DNA of 64,000 bases from Setophaga petechia. Lineage: Eukaryota > Chordata > Aves > Passeriformes > Parulidae. The stretch is taken from assembly GCA_024362935.1 (NCBI GenBank), contig JANCRA010000001.1, forward strand, positions 58,370,930-58,434,929. Direction: 5' to 3'. Below, in pieces: positions 37,043 through 47,517 of this stretch. Within the stretch, counting starts at the first letter, position 1; each line of letters begins with the position of its first letter. A program made the position numbers and the translations under genes. The notes below the pieces were generated by a model. It did no database searches and was not told where the DNA came from. It was given only the letters and a program-made list of their open reading frames with translations.

Positions 37043-37227
37043 ATGCATCAGAAGCTGCTGCGCAGCGCGCACTACATCGAGCTGGGCAGCTATCAGTACT
37101 GGCCGGTGCTGGTGCCCCGCGGCATCCGGCTGTACACGTACGAGCAGATCCCGGTATTCCTGAAGGACAACCCCTACATCACTGATGGATACCGCGCATA
37201 CCTGCCCTCCCGCCTGTGCATCAAGAG
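37043..37227 (+). CDS. PAQR3: PAQR3 coding exon 1
   Basis: It encodes residues 1-61 and two bases of Ser62, the cytosolic N-terminal region that in mammals binds Raf. The donor is gtgagc at 37228. Intron 1 is only 82 bp (37228-37309), GC-rich, with a ctcgctcag acceptor. The reading frame stays open upstream of the ATG, but no in-frame ATG is seen there; the nearest upstream initiator-like codon is a GTG at 36932 inside a CRE. Confidence 0.96.
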
Positions 37228-40200
37228 GTGAGCGCGCCCCGCGGCCCCGGGCGCCCCCCGGCCCCGCCGCCGCTCACCCCCGCCCCGCCTTGTGCCTCCT
37301 CTCGCTCAGCCTCTTCATCCTCTCCAACGAGACCGTCAACATCTGGAGCCATCTGCTCGGCTTCCTGCTCTTCTTTACGCTCGGCATCTACGACCTGACC
37401 GCCGTGCTGCCGGCCGCCGGCGCCTCCCGCGAGGACTTCGTCATCTGCTCCGTCTGCCTCTTCTGCTTCCAGGTGGGCGCCGGCTGCCGGCGGCGCTGAG
37501 CCCCCCCCGCGGTGCGGGCACAGCGCGGGCCCGGCGGCATCGCTCCGCGGGGCAAAAACCGAACGCAGCTGGCACAGGAGAGAGTCTGTGATAAACGAGT
37601 GCGTTCGTCCGGGCCGTGTGTTAGAGCTGCCGCAGCTTGAGGGGGCCTGACGCGGCTCCAGGTGCTGCTGGACAGGGCCGAGCACCCTGGGATCCCAGGG
37701 ATCAGCCGCGGTCTGATGGTCGGGAAGCGCAGGAGGGCTGGTGGCCTCACTTCTTCCTTGTCAGAGGAATGTGTTTGCACAGCAGACTTGAGGCCCATCT
37801 CCGGTGGGCCCCTGCACCTTGTGAGAGCACAGAGAGCTAAAGGCACCGTTGGTGTTCTCTGCAGGGTACAGGATCCCTTTGTACAGCCACAAGTGGCTCT
37901 AGTGCTCCTCCCTGCCCCTGCAGAAGGCCACAGAGAACCAAACACTTCTCAGGGAAAAGATTTTAAGGCAGCCTAGGAGCAAACATGCAGCCTGTACCTA
38001 AGAGTTAAATTTCTGTGTGTTCCCTCAGTCAAGGCACGCAGTGAGTGCTGGGCAGTCAGGGCAGATCTGGGCTTTGGGCTCTCCCCTGTACTGGTGCGGA
38101 TGTGTCTCCCTGGAGCATTGCCAGCTCTCTGGCCTCAGGAGCCCACTTTTGCTACTTGTACAACTGGTTACCATGGTTTGCAGTGTTCTGCTCCTCCTCC
38201 CCCGTGCCAGAGAAGCTTTATGGTCAGCTGGCAGGGATCACAAGTGCCTGCACTGGGGTGCACTGCACAGCACAGCTGCAGGGCTGGGGCTGGCTGTGCT
38301 CCCTGCTCCTTTGTAAGGAACTAACCCTCTTCCTCTGGCACTCTGCGTAGGTGTGTATGCTTTGCTCAGTAGGATACCACCTGTTCTGCTGCCACCGCTC
38401 CGAGAAGACCAGCCGGCGCTGGATGGCGCTGGATTACGCGGGCATTTCCATCGGGATCCTGGGCTGCTACGTGTCAGGCGTGTTCTACGCCTTCTACTGC
38501 AGTAACGTGAGTGGGGAGCAATGTCCTTGCAGGGCTTGGTTCCTGTGCTCTCACTGCAGTTTCTGTGCTGCAGGAAGGGGGTTCTGCGCCGGTGTCCAAA
38601 GAGAACAGGAGCGGGGAGGCAGTGATGGGAACTGGAAAATGTCCCTCTGACCTGAGCTGAACTGTGCTGGCTGAAGAGACAGGCAGATGCAGGTTTTCCT
38701 TTCCAGCCGTTGATTGCACAAGCCTCAGGAAAATATTTAAATTTCTCTCAAGGTAGGGAAACTTTACAGGTCCTACCTGTATCCAGTAAGCTGATCATGG
38801 GATGTGTCCCATCACAGGTACTTTATTCAAACTTTATTGCCCACGAGGTAGCTGCTGTGAGGCAGAAACAACCTTGTTTTCCCTTCTTCTAACAGAGGAT
38901 GAGTAAATGAGTTCCCTCTCAAGGCCTGCCCTGGACATGGCTGTCCAGGAGCTGAGCTGGACAGGTGAGGCACAGGTGTATTGAAAACATTTGGTGCAGG
39001 AAGTGCTTGGAATGAAGGATGTGGTGCCAGGTGCCCCCCAGAAGCAGTCCCCTCCCCTCAGTGCCAGCTGACAAGCACAGGGCCCTGCACTCAGACCCAC
39101 AGCTGGTGCCCACAGCAGGGACAGGGTGAAGCACTGCTGTGCTCAGTCACTGAAACCTCCTGCCAAGAGCTGACTTCTGCACGCCACAAACTTGCCTTTG
39201 TTTCTTTATGCCCTCAGTACTGGCGCCAGGTGTATTTGATCACTGTGCTGGCCATGATCCTGGCAGTGTTTTTTGCTCAGATCCACCCCAGTTACCTCAC
39301 ACAGCAGTGGCACAGGCTGCGCTCCATCATCTTCTGCTCCGTGTCTGGCTATGGAATCATTCCCACCATCCACTGGGTTTGGCTCAATGGAGGCATTGGG
39401 GCATCCATTGTACAGGTAAACAAAAAAAAAAAAAAAGAAAATAAGATTCCCTTTTGCTTTTTATTTGCCATCTTCCTTGAGTTCTCTTACACTTGGGAAA
39501 CAATGGGGAAGCAGAAAGAGTTACAATTCCTCTAAGGACAGAATTCTTTTGGTCAATACAATCCAAATGGGAACACTGAGAACTGTGTTGAGAAGGGACA
39601 GACAGCTTGGCAAGTTTTATTGTGCTGTGCTGCCCTAAAGCTGCACAGTGGGAAGGAGAGCAGGATCCAGCTGTGTCTGTGCCTGGGCATGGAGCAGCCT
39701 GTGTGGGCAGACCACACCCTCGCCAGGGCCGGGGGCAGGAGCTGAGGTGCCTGTGGAGCAGGAAGGAGCCTGTCAGGCTGCAGGAATGCTCAGGGCTGGC
39801 CGCCTCCACAGCTCCAGAGGGCAACCAGCAGACACTGGGATGATTACTTGTCTCTTCCTCTGTTCCCTAGGATGGCAGCAGAAATCAGCATTTATCTGCT
39901 CAGCCCTCTGTCTCCTACACAATCCTCCTCTAACAGCTCTTTCATGTTACTATTTTCCTGTTTGTTTCACTCCTTGGAATTACATTGTGACAGCAGCAGC
40001 CCAGTACAGCCAAATGCAGTCTGGTGTGCCCCAGTGTGAACCACCCTGAAATCAGTGTAGTCAGCCAGTAACACCTGATGGTGCTGAAAGAAACAATTCC
40101 TTTTCATAGTGAGCACAAACTGCACACACCTGGGCTAGCCTGGATGGATGGCTGTCCTTGGGGTGAGGGTTCAGCCAGGTCCAGAGCTGCTGTAGAATGT

Positions 40201-41361
40201 GGCAGAGCACCACCTGGAAATAAATGTGGCCTTTATACAGGACATTTCACACTGACCTTATAAAAATCATCAGTAGCAGTTGTGCCCCCACACTTCCTCA
40301 TCTGGCTTCCCCTGGGATAGCAGGACGGTGTCTAGGGTACACATTTTGCTTCCATACTTCAGGAAAAGGGCCCACTTTTGGTAACAAAACATTCTGCTAA
40401 CAAGATGCACCTGGTGGCTGAGTTGCTGGTTGTTGACCCCCGCCCTGTGAGCAGTCCTGTGTGCAGCTGCTGTGGTCCCAGCCTAAGTGGGATGTGCAGT
40501 GCAGTGTCCCTCACCCTGGCTGCTCTGTGCAGGCTCAGGGGAGTGGCAGGTGACCTTGCACAGACACATGCTGTGCCTGCTGAACAGCGAATCTCGCATG
40601 TAGAAGCAAGAAGCTGGAAGAAAAGAGGTTTCTTTCCACTCAGGCTTTCCCAGAATTTGGCATGTGCGTCCCCATTGGATCTGTGCATAGCTAACACAGG
40701 CAGGGAAGGAAGATTCAGTGCTGTCATGCCTTTTCCTTTTTTATCTTTAGGGACTTTTTTTTCTGTTTTTGCCTTCTAACAGAATAGGAGAGCTTGCTTT
40801 TCTTTTGCAGGAGTTTGCTCCGCGGGTATTTGTCATGTACTTCATCGCTGCTGTCGCTTTTCTCTTCTATATTTCCAAAGTTCCAGAAAGATACTTCCCA
40901 GGTAGGAAATTCTCTTCTGGCTGTTTTCTTTTCTTCAGTTAAGCTTCCTACAGTGTCACAGTCCTTGCTGCGGGTCCTAAACTTCCTGGCAGAGAACAGG
41001 CTGACCATGTTCCCTGTGCGGTGTCCCCATACAGAGTAAAAGAGTGGGAAGAGGCAGACAACTTCCATCAAGTTCTTTAAAGAACTTTCCCTGTCACCTC
41101 TCAAGGGCAGGGTGTGGTGGAGCTCTGCAAGAGACTGATTGCTGATTGCACTGCACAATGTGGAATTGTGGTGGAATTTAACAGCTGAATTCCTGAATGT
41201 CCCTGTTCTCCCCTACAGGCCAGCTGAACTACCTCGGCTCGAGCCACCAAGTGTGGCACATCCTGGCAGTGGTGATGCTGTACTGGTGGCACCAGTCCAC
41301 AGTGTACATCATGCAGTACCGACACAGCAAGCCCTGCCCCGAGTACAGCGCAGACCTGTGA
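37043..41361 (+). CDS. PAQR3: PAQR3 (progestin and adipoQ receptor family member 3, RKTG), complete, six coding exons
   Basis: The coding exons are 37043-37227, 37310-37472, 38351-38506, 39218-39415, 40811-40901 and 41219-41361. They total 936 nt, i.e. 311 residues plus TGA, the same length as human PAQR3, and every junction is GT-AG and keeps frame. From family knowledge, PAQR3 is a seven-pass Golgi membrane protein with a cytosolic N-terminus that sequesters Raf at the Golgi and lowers Ras-ERK signalling. Visible family marks are E69-x2-N72-x3-H76 before the first membrane helix, H126 and D144 in the central loop/helix region, and H274-x3-H278 near the last helix; these correspond to the conserved PAQR polar residues that hold zinc in adiponectin receptors. 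Hydrophobic segments lie near residues 77-95, 105-128, 142-166, 172-191, 203-222, 238-256 and 278-288. The start at 37043 has A at -3 and begins MHQKLL, matching the mammalian N-terminus. Identification is by recall of the human protein, not by a search. Confidence 0.97.
37310..37472 (+). CDS. PAQR3: PAQR3 coding exon 2
   Basis: It encodes residues 62-116, including the PAQR signature E-T-V-N-I-W-S-H (69-76), the first membrane helix and the start of the second. The exon ends at the Gln116 codon in phase 0 with a gtgggc donor. Intron 2 (37473-38350, 878 bp) starts inside the CpG island and contains no other coding exon that I can see. Confidence 0.96.
38351..38506 (+). CDS. PAQR3: PAQR3 coding exon 3
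   Basis: It encodes residues 117-168 (52 codons, phase 0 at both ends). It carries His126 and Asp144 of the PAQR core and the third membrane helix. The acceptor is ctctgcgtag and the donor is a consensus gtgagt. Intron 3 spans 38507-39217 (711 bp). Confidence 0.96.
39218..39415 (+). CDS. PAQR3: PAQR3 coding exon 4
   Basis: It encodes residues 169-234 (66 codons, phase 0 at both ends), covering the fourth and fifth membrane helices. The acceptor is atgccctcag and the donor gtaaac runs into an A-rich stretch. Intron 4 (39416-40810, 1,395 bp) is the largest of the gene and contains a sense AATAAA near 40219, a possible but unsupported intronic polyadenylation signal. Confidence 0.96.
40811..40901 (+). 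CDS. PAQR3: PAQR3 coding exon 5
   Basis: It encodes residues 235-264 and the first base of Gly265, covering the sixth membrane helix and the loop ending in ERYFP. The acceptor is tcttttgcag and the donor gtagga; the phase 1 end matches exon 6. Intron 5 spans 40902-41218 (317 bp). Confidence 0.95.
41219..41361 (+). CDS. PAQR3: PAQR3 coding exon 6 (last)
   Basis: It encodes residues 265-311 and TGA at 41359-41361. It holds H274-Q-V-W-H278, the HxxxH pair at the end of the PAQR core, and the last membrane helix. The acceptor is cccctacag. The C-terminus ends in a short polar tail, as in mammals. Confidence 0.96.
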
Positions 41362-43235
41362 GCCAAGGTACAGCTGCTGCCATCCTCGGAGGAACAAGAT
41401 ACCCCAACCACAGGCTTTGGGAATGCTGGCCTGAACGAGAGGATTGGTGACTCTGGGGGCCTCACATGAAGAGCTGTGCTGTCAAGGACGAGGCAGTTCC
41501 TTTGCTGACTCCTGGGCTGTTACCCCCTTGCTGGGACAGAGTGTTACTGCAAGCTTTGCTAAACACAGCAGCACTGCCTGGGTTGGAGGGGCATTTCCTT
41601 CTCAGCCAGTTCCTGCCCTGCAGTCAAGCACCGAACAGCTCCTCCTGGAGCAGGACAGCAGGAGGCCGAGATCACTCGGCACACAGATCCCAGCAGGATG
41701 TTTTGTTGCTTGGCAGACATGAATGACTCAGCCAAGGGTACTCAGGCCTGGACACCAAGTTTTCAGCTGGTGCCCAGTTAGAAAAACACTCTTGGCAGCA
41801 TGCCTGTAAAATTGTTGGAACTGTGGGAGCTGGTCCTGGATCCAAACCACAGGCCTGTGGGTGGTGCATCCTTCAGCCTTTATGGGGAAGATGTGTTATG
41901 CTTCAGCATTTGCACAGGAATGCATGAACTGGAACTCAGTGGATTTCTGTCCTGCTCTGGATGACCTCTTTCCCATTCCCTGGGAGATAACATGATGTCC
42001 TGCATACCTAGATCTTCATTGCAGATCTTAAAAATAGCCTGCCCCAAGGAGGGGCATCGTTGTGCCACTGCTTGAAGAAGTTTCTCTAGATCCTTTCAGT
42101 AATCTGGAATCAGTATTCCAGGAGTAGCATTAAGGCTGCGTGTCCATGTTTGTTGTTGTTTTGCAATCAGGGAACCTGCTGGGGCTGCAGATTCCTGACT
42201 TTTGGCCTTTCCCTATGTGCAGGATGGTACTGCACTCACACACACTGCTGTCCAAAATGACTTGTCCAAAATGTCCAAAATGACAATCCTGCCACCGTGC
42301 CAAGGCTGCTTGGAGTTTCAGGATGTGTTGTAGAACCTTCCCTTATGAAATGAACACCAGGGAGCCACAGAATACACCGGTTATTGCACAGCTGCTGCCC
42401 AGCTCCATTAAGCTCCAGGGGTGCCAGTCTTCCAAACAGCATTAAAATCCATTGGACTTCTGGGTTAAAGGCAAGGATGCTGTTGGGACAAATCCTAACT
42501 AAGTGGCTACATCCTTATGGAGAGGGCTTTCCCCAATGCACTGGGAGAGGCTGGCTCTGTGCAGTGACTACCCCAAGGGAGGCATGCTCTGCTGGTTGCC
42601 CAAAGATGCCTCCCTCTGGGCTAAGGCAGAGGAGCAGGACTTGGTTTCTGGTCAGGGCATGCCAAGGAGACATGGAGTGGAGATGGAAACTTACAGAGAG
42701 GCACCTGCACTCCTCGGGCACAGAGAAGGCAGGATGGGAACTCCTCCTGATTTGCTGGACAGGGATGCTGTCTGTTTAGGTCAGAGGGTGGTTTTGGTGC
42801 TTTTCTGTTGTTCTTTTTTAACTCCAGAAACAAGTATTGGCAAAACTGACTCTGCATTAACGATTCAGCTCCCAGAGCTTTCAGCCTTTCAGTGTAAACA
42901 CTGATCTTTTTTATGATTTTTTAACTTGACAGCCAAGCAAGTTTCAAGTGCACTAATTACTACTACTGAAGCCTGACAAGGAACTTGTAAGTGTATAAGT
43001 CTGTTTCCAGTGTTACGTGTACAGTAATATCCCAATAATGTGTCTGTAATATTACTGACTTGAGCATTTGCTAATGTATTTTTATAATGGAAACTCTTAA
43101 CTTCTCCAGCAGTTTTCACCAGATAAGGAAACTGATTGCCAAGCTGTCCATTTTTACCTGACACAATTTATCAAGCTGCATGATGATCTTTGATGTACAT
43201 ACTGAACTTACAAATAAATTCCAGTTCATTGGCTT
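41362..43235 (+). other. PAQR3: PAQR3 3' UTR (putative)
   Basis: About 1.87 kb lie between the stop codon and the first good sense polyadenylation signal (AATAAA, 43213-43218). The interval holds no other convincing gene. Within it, the core TGTCCAAAATG is repeated three times in tandem at 42249-42284, and a Pumilio-type TGTACATA lies at 43194-43201, 12 bases before the poly(A) signal. The extent is inferred; no transcript evidence is available here. Confidence 0.65.
43213..43218 (+). terminator. PAQR3: PAQR3 polyadenylation signal (AATAAA)
   Basis: This is the first canonical AATAAA downstream of the PAQR3 stop codon on the + strand. A T-rich stretch (ggctttttcttt) follows about 15-25 bases later, as expected for a cleavage site near 43235. 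Confidence 0.65.
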
Positions 43236-43848
43236 TTTCTTTGGACTAACATCATTCCTGCATCTCATGCAGCAAAACAACCATTGTCAATGGCTCAGCC
43301 ATGGAACTTGTCCCACAGACAGGGATTTTTGGGAGAGACTCTCTAGCTGAATTTGCTGATGAACTCAGCTTTTCAGCCTACTACTAAGTACTCTTTTATT
43401 AACGGAGTCCTGCTGCTGCTGTATCTGTTCTTGACCATTTCCATTCTTACTTTATCTCACCCAAGAGTAAAATCAATACAAGGAGCATCCAAACACCCTG
43501 CTCAAGTAAACAACTGCAGGAAGGGGCTCATACCACATTATACTTCTGTCCACAAGTGCAGATCCCAGTTAAGTGCCATTGGGACCCCACACATGACCTT
43601 TCTGCAGGAAGGCTTTAAGGAGTAACACTGAAGTGAAGGATTTTCAACCAGTTGGACACAGCAGGATGATTGGGCAGCAAATACAACTACTTAAAACAGT
43701 TTTATGAGAGTCACAGGTACTTACATGACAGCTAAAAAAATCATTCAGCAGCAGCAACAGTGCTTACAATGAGCAAATGAAAGCCTACACACAAATACTT
43801 CATTATGCAGTGTTGAAGAGACCTGAAAAGGCACTGTTACCAGGTTCC

Positions 43849-43854
43849 TTTATT
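43849..43854 (-). terminator. BMP2K: Candidate distal BMP2K polyadenylation signal (AATAAA)
   Basis: The + strand reads TTTATT, giving AATAAA in BMP2K sense. It is the first canonical signal after the stop codon; an ATTAAA at 44974-44979 is a proximal alternative and another AATAAA lies at 43395-43400. It falls about 0.63 kb from the PAQR3 signal on the other strand. Confidence 0.45.
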
Positions 43855-44241
43855 TAATATCTCCAAGGGTTTTATGATATACATCAGCTTCACAAAAAAA
43901 GTTAAAAGTTCTGGCTTTAGTAGTACACAAAAAAGCTTTAGAAACTCCAAGTCTAACAAGAAATGGAAGTGTAGTTCAGGCAAGTGCACTTAAAAGCTGA
44001 ATGCCAGCAATTTTAAAATAGTTTTTATGCTCTTTAATAGTAGGTGATGCCTCAGTCACAACTTTACCATACACACCATCTCCTTGATTTCCTTTCAAAA
44101 TAAGCTCTATGGAACAGTAGCACAGCAGCCACCCTTGGTGCTTAACTCATATTCACTCAAGTCACAAACATGATTGTGGCTGCTGGGTTACTCCAAGCAA
44201 CATCACAGCAACTCCAAGGGGTACATGATGTGTGCGAGCAT

Positions 44242-44284
44242 GTGTATATTTTATATATACTCCTTGGATATATAAAAATACACC
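44242..44284 (-). other. AU-rich hairpin in the BMP2K 3' UTR
   Basis: The two arms GTGTATATTTTATATAT and ATATATAAAAATACAC pair over 16 bp with one bulged A, around a loop of about nine bases. The stem is mostly A-U. It could be an RNA structural element or chance in AT-rich DNA. Confidence 0.35.
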
Positions 44285-47200
44285 ATATAGTATAAAAAAC
44301 TCCAGATAAACTCTTTTTCTCACAGTAGCAAATACATCAACTTATTTTCACAGTACTTGGTTTTACTAACTGGGACACCCAGAATGATTATAAGCTTTTT
44401 CCTCCAACACTGGTGCTCACAGAGGCCCCACCACAGCATTAATTACACACCTAAGGGCCATTTGAGTCCACAGGCAAACACAACTACCTGATTATCTTTC
44501 CATCACCACAACCACTTAAAAGAGGTTGTGCTTCTTAGCACTTTGGGGCAGACGCTTTCTCCAGCAGCTGATCCTACAAGGCCTGTGCTTCAGTCCCTCA
44601 GCATGCAGAGGGAGATGCTGTAAAAACCCACTGGGATTTCTGTCTGGGAAGGAAGTGTCAACCCCTTACCTTGACCTCTTGCTACCACAGGCAGCATGTA
44701 CATGACTACTGCAAAAAGGTGTTTCCTGATTTCTACTAAGGTCACGTTGCACTCCACACACCCTGAAAAAAGGCAAAGGATACCCCATTCCCGGACAGTC
44801 ACACATTTCACCTCCTTTAAATAGTGGATAGTGGCTGAATACAACCCCAAGCTTGGGTTCAGTTGTGTATAAACTACATACACCAGGAAAAGTCAGCTTA
44901 GCAGGGTGCACCAATCTCACATCGACCATGAGAAAGAATAAACTAATAACTCTAAAGAAAAAAAAAAGTGAAATTTAATCAAAAACCTGACTGGTGTCTC
45001 AAGTGTGAATAACCAGGTTTGTTAAGGCCATTAGGAGGCAAATATCATGGGCCATAACTCGTGCCAGCTCTAGAGTCAGTGGGGTCTGCAGCTTGCCTGT
45101 GCCTTGTCTCTCTCTCCAGCTTGGCTGTGCTGCAGTGTAAGTGCATAGAGACCCTCTGCCCAAGCCCCCTGCAGCTGTCCTCAGCCTGGAGCCCTGGGGT
45201 AAACCAACAGTACTGAACACATTTCCTATCTGTAATTTACCTGATGGCTTCTCCCCACACTGGGTCTGCTGGTGCCCAGCCTCCTCCCTGCATGTACAAC
45301 AGCCCTCACCTCTCCTCCTGGGCCCTGGAGCCAAGCCCCAGGGCCGTGTGCATTGCTAACCCTTCCCATTGCTTTCCCACTGGGAAGACAGCAACAGCCT
45401 GGCTTTGGTGAGGACCAGCCACACTTAGGACCACAGTTTTCATCTCACTTAGTGTCCACCTCAGTGCCACATTTGTCATCTTGCTGTGTTCCAAGGGCTC
45501 TTCAGGCAGGTAACAGCCCTGAAAGACATTGAGAAGGGCAGCTCATAAGCATGCACAGAGATTAAAAAAAAGGGAAAAAGACTGTTAACCTGAGTGTCAG
45601 AAATGCTACAAAAATTGGCATGTGCTTCTTGCAGCCTTTGGCACCAAACAGGTGAGAAGAGCAGTAATAAAGCTTGGAAAGTCCTGTGTTGAAACATTTC
45701 TACTCAATCTCCTAAGGGCTTAACTCCTAAGCCTGGAAAAGGCACACTGAAGCAGGCACAGCTGGAATATCCCACTTAGACCCTCTGAGAAGTGAAACTT
45801 AGGAAGGTAAAGGTAGCTATTTGTACACCATCACTATGAGCTACGTTCAGATTCAAGAGCCAAGGGAAGCAATCTCACATATATCCTAGGAGGCATTTTA
45901 TCCAACTGATCCCAAAGGAGTCTCATGATTTGTTTTCAATGTGTTTTCAGTGAATATTGAAAGGGACCAAATACCCCCATCACCTCCTGAACATCCAGCA
46001 GGAAGCATCGGAGGAAAAAAGCTCACAACCTCACAACCCTGAATATTTCACTTCACCTGTGACAGGGGGGCATGTCAGGACACCCGGCCACAAACAGGGA
46101 TGTTCCCCCTGTGCAAACACCCAGCTACCAACTCCTCAGCCTCCAGTGGAGCAGGACAGAAAGGTGGGACAAGCCGGAGCCACCTCCCTCTGTGTCCCCA
46201 TGAGGACGGTCATGGAACCCAGGCTGGGCTGTCCCAAGGGGCACTGTCTGTGCACACACCAGCACCTCCTGCACCACAGGAAGCACACGCTGTGCTCAGC
46301 AGTGGTCACACCTCCTGCCATCACATGAGGCGCCCCCCGGCGCTCCTGGGCAGCAGGACAGGGCTCCTTCCCAAAAGGCTCCGAGGGGTGAAACGCAGCT
46401 CAGTGGTCCAGCAGCCAGCAGCTCCTGCTGGAACACAGCTGGGGTGGAAAGCGTCTCCAAAGCTCAGTGCATTTAGCGACCCTTAAGACAGCATCAGGTT
46501 ACAGTCATCTCAAAACTATTGTGGTAAAAAACCAACAGACAGGACATATTTTCTTTTCAATAAAAATCCAAGAGGAAAACAGACACAAATCCCAAGGTGT
46601 AATCAAACCAATCCAATGGTTGTACTTCACAGTCAACTCCACCTGAAGCACTCCATGTGCCCAAGGACAGCCGCTCTTCCAGTGTGCTGAGGAGTCTCCC
46701 AAAGTGCTGCAATCCCGGCCATGTCCCTGCCGGCTCACTCCCCTCCACATTCTCACACATCAGTCAATCACCTGCTTCTTTAGTTTTGACTCTACAATTC
46801 CAGTTTGCTACTTTACATTAATGGCACTTACTATTAAAAAAATAATTCAGAATTGACCATTTAGGCACATTAAAAAAAAAAATCTGCCTTTCATCTCTAC
46901 AACTGCATAGATGTCTGCAAGGTCCCAAGCCATAGCTGTGCTCTGGAATTCTGGGCCCCAGCCCCTTGAGGATGTGGCTGCCTTACTTTTATGATTAATA
47001 AAGGTAGTTTTCACCTAGGAAGCAAAGGCTTGGCTATTTCCAGCACATAATCTGGATATCAGTATGTCTTGGTTCTTAGGTCTGCAGAGACACGAAGAAG
47101 CACTGCAGTTCATCAGCCTCCTGTACACATGGGAAGCATTCTCCATGCGCTCCCTGCCTCTTCCACTCCAATGGGGCACATGGCACAGGGGTGGAAAGGC

Positions 47201-47517
47201 AAGACCAAAGTGCATAAACAACAGTATGTCCCAGGGCCCCAAGTCAGTGACAGAGATTCATATACAATTACTCATTACATTCTGGGAGCCATCTGCCATA
47301 AGGAAACAACACTTCTGATTTTTTTTCTCTTTCCCAAAAAGATCCAATTCAGAATTAGCCATTATTTGCAATTCCACTATGCATGCAGGCCACTGCCTCC
47401 TCACCCTGAACAAGCTGTACAACCCAGGCCCCTGGCATTTCAACCACATAAATGACTCCACTAAACCTTTACTAAGGGACTTGGAGAGGTATAGTGGGGG
47501 GAACCCACTGGAAGCCT

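Larger units (their letters stand above)
36850..37620 (+). promoter_or_regulatory. PAQR3: PAQR3 CpG-island promoter
   Basis: Dense CpGs begin where the minisatellite ends and continue through exons 1-2. A GC box-like ggggcggag lies at 36890-36898, followed by two CREs and a hexamer repeat, with the ATG at 37043. There is no TATA box, so this looks like a dispersed CpG-island promoter. The transcription start is not resolved; it probably lies between about 36,890 and 37,000. Confidence 0.8.
43849..47517 (-). other. BMP2K: BMP2K 3' UTR (putative extent)
   Basis: No gene other than BMP2K is supported here. On the - strand the candidate polyadenylation signals after the stop are ATTAAA at 44974-44979 and AATAAA at 43849-43854. 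AT-rich patches such as 44230-44350 and 46790-46880 are typical of a long vertebrate 3' UTR. The UTR would be about 2.5 or 3.7 kb. No transcript data are available, so the extent is inferred. Confidence 0.5.
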
